From assembly GCA_030737875.1 (NCBI GenBank), contig CM060911.1, forward strand, positions 110,712,625-110,776,624: a DNA stretch of 64,000 nucleotides, given 5' to 3'. The notes beneath the pieces are model-generated. The model had not been told where the DNA came from. It searched no databases and was given only the letters and a program-made list of their open reading frames with translations. Shown in pieces: positions 55,992-64,000 of this stretch. Source of the DNA: Allium sativum (lineage: Eukaryota; Streptophyta; Magnoliopsida; Asparagales; Amaryllidaceae). Both the position numbers and the translations under genes were made by a program. The first letter of the stretch is position 1. Each line of letters opens with the position of its first letter.

Positions 55992-56480
55992 ATGAAGGCA
56001 GCCCAAGATCGTCAGATAAATTATGTGCACAAGCATCGAAAAGATTTGGAGTTCGACGTTGGCGGTAAGGTTTTCGTGAAGATTTCGCCATTGAAGCATG
56101 TGGTTCTATTCAGACATAAAGGGAAATTAGCTCCGAGGTTTGTTGGACCATTTCTGATAGTCGAGCGAATTGGAAAGCTCGCATATAGATTAGAGTTACT
56201 CGAGAAGATGTCGAGTGCGTGCAATGTATTCCATGTGTCGTTTCTACGGAAGTTTGTGCAAGATTCAAATGTGGTGGTACCTCTAGAGCAGTACGAAGAA
56301 TTAGAAGTAGAAATCGCAGATACGAAATCTCGTAAGTCGCTTTGTGTTGTAGGAAAAGACACGAGACAGCTTAGGAGGAAGACGGTTAAGCTAGTCAAGG
56401 TACAATAGAGTGAAGATGGTGACGATTGTACGTGGGAAACGGAAGAAAGCATGAGGGAGATCATTCGGAACTCTTCGTTG
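55992..56480 (+). pseudogene. Element B integrase C-terminus and chromodomain
   Basis: The piece opens MKAAQDRQINYVHKHRKDLE, then GGKVFVKISPLKHVV, PRFVGPFLIVERIG and NVFHVSFLRKFVQD. The chromodomain follows as KSLCVVGKDTRQLRRKTVKL, then a stop where the family has W, then SEDGDDCTWETEESMREI. It confirms chromovirus status. Confidence 0.8.
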
Positions 56481-56680
56481 GTAGGACCCTTTAACATCAA
56501 ATCATCGTTATATGGTCATATTTTGTTGTTGTTTGATAGAATTCTGCGAGCTAGGATAAGGCTATGGATGCACGGCTTGATGGTTTCTAATTTGGATGAT
56601 AGAATTGGCTTCATATGGATGATAGGCATGCAGAATTGTTGTGGTTGCTTATGTTTGCTTGGAATTTCGAGGGCGGAATA

Positions 56681-56695
56681 CTTAAGGGGGGAGAA
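56681..56695 (+). other. Polypurine tract of element B
   Basis: CTTAAGGGGGGAGAA lies directly before the LTR start TGTAACAG. Confidence 0.85.
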
Positions 56696-57072
56696 TGTAA
56701 CAGACTACATTTACATTACGGAAGATCGTAAAATATTTTTATTTTATTCCCTAAAGGTTGGATCATTCTCATCTTTTAGTATGTTTCTTATGGGGATGTG
56801 AGACATGCCCATAATTTTTACCAATTTTGTTTGTGATCATTTTTCCCCTATTAGTCTTGTACAGGGCATAACTTTTGAGTTAGGTCAAATCAGAGGTGAA
56901 ACCTGTGCCATTGAAAAGGAATTGATGGTTACCTTTCCGTAGAGTGGTTACGTTAAAGATTTGGCTCAGTGGTTTGGAGAAATCGCTGTTTTAAGGTTTT
57001 TCAGTTGCTTGTTCAGGTTTTGGGAGCCTAAAGGGATGATTTGGGGGAGACCCATTAGTGGTCTAGTGGAAA

Positions 57073-57082
57073 CTATAAATAG
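57073..57082 (+). promoter_or_regulatory. TATA box of 3' LTR B
   Basis: CTATAAATAG is identical to 50416-50425. Confidence 0.65.
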
Positions 57083-57719
57083 ATGGTAAGGGATATAGGA
57101 AATGGTTTTAGTTTTCCATTCTCTCATTTAGTTGCTTAAGCTCCTCCTTCCTCTAACACCTTTCCACCATTAAAAAATCATAATCCAAGGAGGGAAATTG
57201 AAGATCTACACCACTGGAGGATAGATCTACGTCAATTGAAGCAAGGATTCATCGGATCAAGGTGTTTGGTTCGAGGTGCTTGCTGTCCGGATTCTTTTTT
57301 CATCAATTTTAGCTTGTTTTGGAGAATCGGGGAGTGATATACATCGCTCACATGGATTCAATGAAGTGTATGAGTATTTGTTCATGTTTTTCATCAAATT
57401 CAAGTGTTTTTCCATAGATCTATGCATTGGTAAGTCCATTTTCATATAAATCACCCTATGATCTGATTTAGCAAGTTTAGGTAGGTAATTTCTTTGGCAT
57501 TTCATGTGAATGTGCAAGTTAGATCTATGGTTTTACTCATGTGTATATTTATCGTGATTTTGGTGAATTTTACATGTTTATTGATGGAATTGTCATATTG
57601 GTGTTATTAGTGATTTCCTATCATGCTTGTGGTCATATTGGATGAATTGGATGAGTTGGTTTTATCGAACGAATTTTTTTGGCGAAGTTTTGGTCAAAAT
57701 TGGAGTTGCATTGAAGGTT

Positions 57720-58035
57720 GCAGGTTTTGGGTCGAGCAAGCCAGAGTCGGTCGAAAATAGTGGGCCTATCCCTAAAGTGTGTCTTGGAGAACAAGTCAGA
57801 AACCATGCCCTGGTCGGTCGGTCATCTAGCTTGGGTCGGTCTTGGTATGGGTCGGTCGAGCAGATTTGAGGGTTCTGGTTTTGGAAGAAGTTTGGGTCGG
57901 TCGGTCTACACATTGAAGATGGGTCATTCGAGCAAGGCGAGGGTCGAGCAAGCTTGGTCATGCACCCAGGTACTGGTCAGTCTTAGAGGATCGGTCACAG
58001 GGAGGAGTCAGTCACCAAGGAATTGGGTCGGTCGC
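57720..58035 (+). repeat. Short GGTCGGTC-rich repeats in LTR B
   Basis: Scattered copies of GGTCGGTCG, GGGTCGGTC and TCGAGCA lie in this GC-rich part of the LTR. Confidence 0.7.
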
Positions 58036-59258
58036 ACCAGGGCCAATTTCTGAAAATTTTATTTTTCGGGTACAACTCAGATTTGAAAAAATATTTTTCG
58101 GGGGCAACCCCCGAACCATAGCTGCAATGCAGTGATGTGGAGACTTCGTAGTGAATTCAATGGAGAATGAAGAACTGAAGTGGCTTGTTCGTTGGATGTG
58201 ACGAATGTGGGGACGACTCAAGAATGTATTGAGTTCATGTGAAATGATTGCTCTAAAGTATTTTGAGCTTATGGATAGTCGTAATTGATAATGATAGAGG
58301 TGAGAAGGCCGAGGAATTATCGTTGTCATAGGTTCTAGCGGGCTCAAGGCAGGGGTACGATGGAAAGACCGTTTGTAGGTTAAGTACCCTGGGCGTTGTG
58401 TATGGCCTAGACACGTGTTGTGTATAGCATGTGGGGTTTTGCTAGAACCGGGGCGCCGTGTTTGGTCCTTGACAATTGACGACAAGTTGTTAGCTAGTCA
58501 TACGATAACGAGGGTTCCAAAGCAAGGTTGGCGGCGATAGCCAAAGTCAGTCGTGGCCGTTTGAATGCATGTTTTGGTCACGATTGAGTTTCTTTGCCAT
58601 ATATGAATGGATGCTTTAATTGCGTTGACTGAATTGTTATTCCTTTGGATGTATGGATCGTAAAGGCTATCATTGTCAAGTGTGGGGAAGGCAGGTGTAA
58701 GTTCTTCTCTAGTGCTGGGTAGATTAGTTGTTTATTTACCCATTCTCATATACTTTATTGATGAAGTTTGTGAGTTGTTTTATTGCTCATTGAGAATGTT
58801 GTCTAACTCAAGGTTTTATGTTTCCTCTTATTACCTCGGGATGTTCATCTGATTGTGGATGGACAGACTGAGTAACATGTGACAGGTAATGCTTTAATGA
58901 GGATGACAATGTTGATTGATGGCGAGCAGGAGGCTCACATGCCAGTTTTATAACTACCTAGTATTTGTTCTCGATGTTTGCTATTTCCTTGAGTGATGTA
59001 GTGAGGCAAATTGTACAAACACTGCAGTCGATATCCACGTGTATGGGAAATACTTTCCAGATGTCATGAAAGCTTAGTGTTTTCTGCTTCACTATCACTA
59101 CCTATTGTATATGTTCTATTATAGTTTATCCTTATGCTGTGAGTTTATGACAGGTTCCGCTTATGTATCATACCTTGATGATCGTCCATAGCGTCCATGC
59201 ACACCTTGCAACGCATTATTCCTCTTGTATAGCGCAGGGGCTGTGGGCGGTCATCACA

Positions 59259-59263
59259 CTTGA
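59259..59263. repeat. Right target-site duplication CTTGA of element B
   Basis: It matches 50031-50035. Confidence 0.92.
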
Positions 59264-60160
59264 GGTAAGGGTAATGCACCATTTTATGTTATGGATGTAT
59301 GTTGATCCAATTGAGAGGGTGTGAGTGCCGTTCCAGCAAGCTAATGTGTGTGTACTGCCTCGATTTGGGGACATAAGCCATTTTCACATCTATGGATAAG
59401 GTTATGTCAAATTATTGATAGGCTAGGACCAGATAAACGAAAATCCATAGTGGGAATAAGTTATATATCCATGATTCGACGCAGGCGATCATTTGGGTAG
59501 TACTAGGGATTTATTCCTAATTTTTCTAGTTGCATAAGTGCAAAATAGTGAACACCATTCTTGAATATTTTAATATAACATCCATTATTTTACCCCTTAT
59601 TTATCATGTTATATGCATACACTTTGTCTCTTATTTTATAGTATACTACTGTTTTATTTAGTTATTTCCTCTTATTGGTTATGCTCGAAATTACGACAGC
59701 TCACTAGACTTTTTGTCTGATCCATTTTCCCCTTTTCTTCATTTCTTTTTCTTCCCCATAGGATCTTAGGGTGGAACTTCTTTTCTTGGATTGCTCTTTT
59801 GAATTCTCTTGGAAGATTCTTTTGAAGATATATTATTTATCTAATTTTCTTTCCACGGTTTGCTTGATTTTACTTTGACTATTTTGGGATGCTTTTGTTT
59901 TGTACTCTGATATTCCTTTTTGACTATGATTAAGACATGATACTTTTACTACGCTTTGGTTTATTCGAAATAATTGAGAAAGGTTAATGGTTTGGTCATT
60001 TTACTATAAACTGTTTGCTTCTTTTCCGCTGCGAATTTATTCTTTTATGTCTTGTAAAATCTTAGTCTCTGTAATGTTTGTTGTTTTTATATCTACAACT
60101 CTCCACTTTCCCTAACGATATTTTATATTAGGATAGCGTTAAGAAGTGTGGGGTGTTACA
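59264..60160 (+). repeat. 3' LTR of element C, part 2
   Basis: It resumes GGTAAGGG...GCACCAT, as in LTR C at 42518, and ends GGGGTGTTACA, like GTGGTGTTACA at 43411. Confidence 0.88.
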
Positions 60161-61490
60161 CTCTTAGGCTATGTTAATACTGAGGCAGCGGTGCTTGAAT
60201 GCAGGCAATCATCTATGGTTCAAAATCGAGGAAATCCTCGATCCGAAGCACAAATCATTATCCCATGATAAGTTGGCAGTGGTGGGGCTCGGAGAGCCCC
60301 CCAATATGACCTCTCTTTGTTCGCATTCTGTTTAAGTTTTTTATTTGAATAGTCCTTTACAGTGAATACTAAGGAAATAAATGATGTCGCTGCTTCAACT
60401 GGAGATATGAAGTTTGAGACTCCGACCATGAGTTCATATCACTAGACTATGATTCGATGGGTTTGTGTGATCTGACTATTACTCCTTTCATCGACTGGTG
60501 ACTAGATGGACCGGTAAGTACTGATCGTGGATTCCTTTCACCAGAGGTGAATTGATGAATCCATACGATGAACTACGTAATCCACCACTAGAGAGTGATA
60601 TGATGAGTTTATACAGATGAGTTTCGTCATGGGAGAGTGATAGGATGAACTATGAGTTCCATCGCTGGAGAGCGATAGGAAGAGCTCATATCGATGAAGT
60701 ACGGACTACGTCACCAGATAGTGATAGGACGAGTTCATATAGATGGGTTCCGTCATTGGAGAGTGATAGGATGAACTATGAGTTCCATCACCGTAGATTG
60801 ATAGGACGAACTCAAGAACTATGAATTTCATCGCCGGAGAGCGATAGGATGAGCTCATATCGACAAACTATGGATCCGTCACCCGAGAGTGATAGGATGA
60901 GTTCGTATAGATGAGTTCCATCACCGGAGAGTGATAGGATGAACTGATGTACTTTGAGTTCCGTTGCCAGAGATCGATAGGATGAATTCTTATCGATGAA
61001 CGATAATTTCCATCAGACTCATAACGATAAGCGGTGGATTCCTACGTCGGAGCGTGACTGGATGAATTCGTATCATCAAACAGTGGATTCCCGCACCAGA
61101 AAGTGGTGAGATTGCTTGATTGCTGCTCAAGTATGGATTATTCTTGCACTGGATAGGCCCGACTAGGCCACATACTTCTTGGATGTGTATTTCCCTAAAA
61201 ATACGATCTGAAGAGATCGTTAGATCACATTAAGATGCAAATAGATCATTGGATTTCTCTAGAATTATGGATTATTGGTTCCTCGCAACCATAGTCCGGA
61301 GTGATCATGGTTTTCTATTAATACGATCCAGCGCAATCGTGAATTTCCATAATAAGATTCGGAGCGATCACGGTTTTCTGGCTTTCTATTATTATTATTA
61401 CCCATCCCGATCGTGGATTTTTGGCCTTTGGATTTGGAAGTTCGATGGATTTCTGTATCATTCAAAACACGTCTTCCACAGAAAGACATG
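60161..61490 (+). other. 3' internal region of element F
   Basis: No protein domain is recognised. A short frame (LGYVNTEAAVLECRQ) starts just after element C but stops soon. The rest is dominated by a degenerate tandem array (60500-61110), then AATACGATC(C/T)-containing repeats at 61200-61420. Confidence 0.55.
60500..61110 (+). repeat. Degenerate minisatellite in element F
   Basis: Units of roughly 45-50 bp are built on GTTCC(A/G)TC(A/G)CCGGAGAGTGATAGGATGA alternating with ACTCATAT(A/C)GATGA. More than ten copies are visible, with many point changes. Confidence 0.85.
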
Positions 61491-61504
61491 TCTTGTGGGG
61501 AAAA
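61491..61504 (+). other. Polypurine tract of element F
   Basis: TCTTGTGGGGAAAA precedes TGTTGATCC, the probable start of the right LTR. Confidence 0.55.
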
Positions 61505-61669
61505 TGTTGATCCACCTTTTACAAGGTAGTCACATTATTGAATTTCCTATGATCGAAGCATTCAAGACCTGGAATAGGATCAGGAGAGCCCGAGTTTATA
61601 TGCTTGAAGTGACGAAGCACTCAAGGTTATGTGTTTGGAAAACTTGGATTCTGGATCAGTGAAGCTCGG
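61505..61669 (+). repeat. Right LTR of element F, truncated
   Basis: From 61553 it aligns with 38415 onward (GAAG..TTCA(G/A)GACCTG and TTATGTGTTTGGAAAACTTGG). It stops at GAAGCTCGG, where LTR G begins. CTCGG (61665-61669) is the expected left target duplication of G. Confidence 0.65.
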
Positions 61670-61921
61670 TGTAACACCCCGAATTTCGGTTAATGCTAAA
61701 ATTCACTAATTACAGGATAAATAATCTCATATGTGAGAATTGGGGGAAACGGGCTGCGTCATTGCGTTCGTCTCGGAAAAATACGCAAAATAGAGTCCGA
61801 GTTTTCGAAAATCGGAGTCCGTATGGCCCAGTTATGGCCCAATGAAGTTTGCAGAAAATTCAAAACTAAAAACAGATTTAAAATTTAAATTGCAGATTTT
61901 GGAATGGAACAGGCAGGGTCA

Positions 61922-62016
61922 GGCGGGAAGATTCCCGCCCTACCCATGTCGACAGGGCTGTCGATAGGCCTGTCGACAGGGGTGTCGACTTGCCTGTCGA
62001 CTTGCCTGTCGACAGG
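61922..62016 (+). repeat. Palindrome cluster in the upstream part of LTR G
   Basis: GGCGGGAA/TTCCCGCC with a 2-base centre lies at 61922-61939. CCTGTCGACAGG is perfect at 61969-61980 and 62005-62016, with partial copies between. Confidence 0.9.
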
Positions 62017-62163
62017 GGGGTGGCGTCCAGTGAACCTGGGTGCACCAGGTTGCACCAGGTTGGGTTTTAGGCTGGCTTGGAGGGCTGGTTCTAGAGAGTT
62101 CCGAAATCTAAGGGTCCTAATCTAATCTAGGGTTAATCTAAGGACCTAAAAACACTACCTAAT

Positions 62164-62174
62164 CCTATAAATAA
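62164..62174 (+). promoter_or_regulatory. TATA box of LTR G
   Basis: CCTATAAATAA lies about 495 bp from the LTR start. Confidence 0.6.
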
Positions 62175-62580
62175 GACCCTAACCCTACCCTAATTCATTC
62201 ATAATTAAATCTCGTAACTAAACTATGGCAAAATGAAACTTGAAGGAGCCTCCATCAAAATTAGAGAAGGGATAGCATTCCAAATCAACTTCTAGCCTCT
62301 TAATCTTCTTCATTAGTTTGCTAATTTTGTTTTGGTGAGATTCTATCTTCTTAATAATGAATTGTTAAATTGATTAAGATAGGATATGATGATGTATGGA
62401 TATGTTTGAGGATCAATGTGTTTATGCAAGCTTTGTGTTGTGTATGTTATGTGTTTTGCAAGTTATATACCATATGTCATGCAAGTTTAATGTTATGTAG
62501 TCATGACATCTATATGCAAGTTTGGTGCTATGTTTCATGATGATTATGATGCAAAACACTAAGTTGAACATTGATCTATT

Positions 62581-62865
62581 ATGCAAGTTAAGTATGCGAT
62601 TCTATGCATGCTAAGTATATGATATTATGCAAGTTTAGTATGTGATTCTATGCATGCTAAGTATATGATATTATGCAAGTTTAGTATGTGATTCTATGCA
62701 TGCTAAGTATATGATATTATGCAAGTTTAGTATGTGATTCTATGCATGCTAAGTATATGATATTATGCAAGTTTAGTATGTGATTCTATGCATGCTAAGT
62801 ATATGATATTATACAAGTCTAGTATGTGATTCTATGCATGCTAAGTATGTGATATTATGCATGTT
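62581..62865 (+). repeat. 46-bp tandem repeat in LTR G, about six copies
   Basis: Units start ATGCAAGTTTAGTATGTGAT at 62581, 62627, 62673, 62719 and onward, an exact 46-bp period. Each contains CTATGCATGCTAAG, that is TGCATGC, an RY-type motif. Confidence 0.95.
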
Positions 62866-62984
62866 TAATAAGTTGGTTTATGCATGTTTAATAAGTTGGT
62901 TTAAGCATGTTTAACAAGTGGGTTTATGCATGTTTAACAAGTTCATATGCAAGTTATGTGTATGATGTTATGTAAGTTATGTGT

Positions 62985-63330
62985 AGGTTGTTATGCAAAT
63001 TCATATGCAAGTTATGTATATGCTTATATGCAAGTTTAACATGTTATGCAAGTTATGTGAATGCTAATATGCAAGTCTAACATGTTATGCAAGTTATGTG
63101 AATGCTTATATGCAAGTTTAACATGTTATGCAAGTTATGTATATGCTTATATGCAAGTTTAACATGTTATGCAAGTTATGTGAATGCTTATATGCAAGTT
63201 TAACATGTTATGCAAGTTATGTGAATGCTTATATGCAAGTTTAACATGTTATGCAAGTTATGTGAATGCTTATATGCAAGTTCAACATGTTATGCAAGAT
63301 ATGTGTATGATAATATGCAAGTTCATATAC
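62985..63330 (+). repeat. 41-bp tandem repeat in LTR G, about eight copies
   Basis: Units based on ATGCAAGTTTAACATGTT and ATGCAAGTTATGTGAATGCT start at 63069, 63110, 63151 and so on, a 41-bp period. ATGCAAG is shared with the 46-bp array. Confidence 0.95.
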
Positions 63331-63599
63331 AACATGTTATGCAAGTCATGTGTGTGATAATATGCAAGTTTGGGTTAAATGTAGTTGGGTTAATATATGC
63401 TCATATATGCAAGTTGACATCCTCTTAACCCATGACAAAGTTATATGCTAAGATTTGGTTAAACCCATGATGTTTGTGATGGATCTTCCCTTTTATTATA
63501 TCGTGGAATGAGAACGATTTGCGTGGGGAACGATGGGGTTAATAAATATGTTAATAAAAGTATGGCTGGGTATGATTAAGCATACTATAAAAATAAATT

Positions 63600-63672
63600 A
63601 ACATAAGTGGGAATTTACCTATTGAGTTAGGTCTACCCCATGGGAATTTACCTATTGAGTTAGGTCTACTCA
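63600..63672 (+). repeat. Short direct duplication in LTR G
   Basis: GGGAATTTACCTATTGAGTT followed by AGGTCTAC occurs twice in a row (63609 and 63650). Confidence 0.9.
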
Positions 63673-63749
63673 TGTTATGAAAAACTTGATATTAATTAGG
63701 GATAATTAATATAAATTGTGAGGGTGATTAATTAGGTGTAATTAATCGA

Positions 63750-63975
63750 CTAAGACACGAGGTTGGACTCAGTTGTAGCGTAAAACTGCCCGGACCCAAC
63801 CGGCTTAACCAGTTGCTACAAATGTTAGCCCAATGTGAGAGGTCTTAGGCACAAACTAAATACATGATTAATGTAAAGACACGAGGTTAGACTCGGTTAT
63901 GACATAAGGCTGCCCGGACCCAACCGTCTTAACCAGCGATCATGAAAGATAGTCTAATGTGAGAGGTCTTTATGA
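63750..63975 (+). repeat. Duplicated long hairpin unit in LTR G
   Basis: Each unit opens AGACACGAGGTT(G/A)GACTC and closes AATGTGAGAGGTCTT. The middle holds complementary arms, TTGTAGC (63773-63779) with GCTACAA (63815-63821) in unit 1, and GCCCGGACCCAACCG with CTTAACCAG in both. This is the counterpart of 17985-18205 in LTR H. Confidence 0.7.
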
Positions 63976-64000
63976 GGATCACGGTCTTAATTAATTAAGA

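Larger units (their letters stand above)
50036..59258 (+). mobile_element. Ty3/gypsy chromovirus B, complete but degenerate
   Basis: LTRs are 50036-51775 and 56696-59258, with a perfect CTTGA duplication on both sides. The primer site, gag-pol with chromodomain, and polypurine tract are all present and in order. Gag-pol has several stops and frameshifts and a duplicated integrase segment. It lies in the 3' LTR of element C and is therefore younger than C. The LTRs differ at many positions, so it is not recent. Confidence 0.92.
56696..59258 (+). repeat. 3' LTR of element B (2563 bp)
   Basis: It begins TGTAACAGACTAC and ends GGTCATCACA, followed by CTTGA. It holds about 820 bp (57200-57985) absent from the 5' LTR. 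That part includes many GGGTCGGTCG-type repeats between 57720 and 58035. The TATA box is at 57073-57082. Confidence 0.9.
40959..60160 (+). mobile_element. Ty3/gypsy chromovirus C, degenerate, containing element B
   Basis: LTRs are 40959-43411 and 48454-50035 plus 59264-60160 (split by B). Between them lie a primer site, gag, protease, RT, RNase H, integrase and chromodomain remains, all on the plus strand with many stops. Flanks are CTCCC (40954-40958) and CTCTT (60161-60165), an imperfect duplication. The left LTR starts AG where TG is expected. No clear polypurine tract precedes the 3' LTR. Both facts fit an old, inactive copy. Confidence 0.85.
38415..61669 (+). mobile_element. Gag-only Ty3/gypsy element F (Tat-like), split by element C
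   Basis: The left LTR is 38415-39250. A TTTTGGCGC-type primer site and a gag-like region follow, up to about 40950. After element C (40959-60160), F resumes with a non-coding 3' region rich in tandem repeats, a purine tract (61491-61504) and the start of the right LTR, which is cut at 61670 by element G. The LTRs share TTATGTGTTTGGAAAACTTGGATT. No pol sequence is seen on either side of C, so F is probably a non-autonomous, gag-bearing element or an internal deletion derivative. Confidence 0.6.
61670..64000 (+). repeat. Chromovirus G, LTR (continues beyond the window)
   Basis: It starts TGTAACACCCCGAATTTCGG, a common chromovirus LTR start, and has the GCTGCGTCATTGCGTTCGTC block shared with LTR H. 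Palindromes (61922-62016), a TATA box (62164-62174), two minisatellites (62581-63330) and a duplicated hairpin unit (63750-63975) follow. No coding sequence is seen. Confidence 0.82.

Noticed and set aside
62581..63330. CRISPR-like regular array
   Set aside because: There are no unique spacers; units are contiguous minisatellite copies in a plant LTR.

Overview
The window looks like repeat-dense nuclear DNA of a flowering plant, probably a eudicot with a large genome. It is AT-rich, its splice sites are of plant type, and I find no convincing host gene. Almost every base can be assigned to transposable elements nested inside one another. The exact species cannot be read from the sequence.

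Left block, 1-20928. A plus-strand chromovirus LTR (element E, 1-3754) ends inside the 3' LTR of a minus-strand Ty3/gypsy chromovirus (element A, 3755-17794). A reads right to left: a 4.1 kb 5' LTR (13664-17794), primer-binding site, decayed gag-protease-RT-RNase H-integrase-chromodomain (13526-9170), a probably spliced accessory ORF with a very acidic tail (9006-8314), polypurine tract (6640-6664) and partial 3' LTR (3755-6639). A copia-type solo LTR with perfect CATAT duplications (6720-8159) sits in the 3' UTR of A. A itself sits in the LTR of another minus-strand chromovirus (H, 17795-19361). H in turn abuts a plus-strand LTR (D, 19362-20928, continuing at 36255).

Centre, 20929-36251. This is a complete 15.3 kb CACTA (En/Spm) DNA transposon with CACTACAACAAA ends, an ACA target duplication and palindromic subterminal repeats at both ends. 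It carries two plus-strand genes whose exons join into fully open frames: a TNP2/TNPD-type transposase (7 exons, 1069 aa) and a TNPA-like Transposase_24 protein (about 611-618 aa). It is the only element here that looks coding-competent.

Right block, 36255-64000. The rest of LTR D is followed by about 1 kb of unassigned AT-rich DNA. Next comes a gag-only, Tat-like gypsy element (F, 38415-61669). Inside F is a plus-strand chromovirus (C, 40959-60160), and inside the 3' LTR of C is a second plus-strand chromovirus (B, 50036-59258, perfect CTTGA duplication). The 3' LTR of F is cut at 61670 by the 5' LTR of another chromovirus (G), which runs off the window. Inferred order: F, then C, then B; F, then G; D, then the CACTA; H, then A, then E and the copia LTR.

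The most interesting signals are: the intact CACTA with its two closely spaced genes; the accessory ORF of A, with SUMO-interaction-like motifs and an intron that joins a pol stop directly to an ATG; and several layers of small self-complementary repeats in the chromovirus LTRs whose stems vary together while position and loop are kept.
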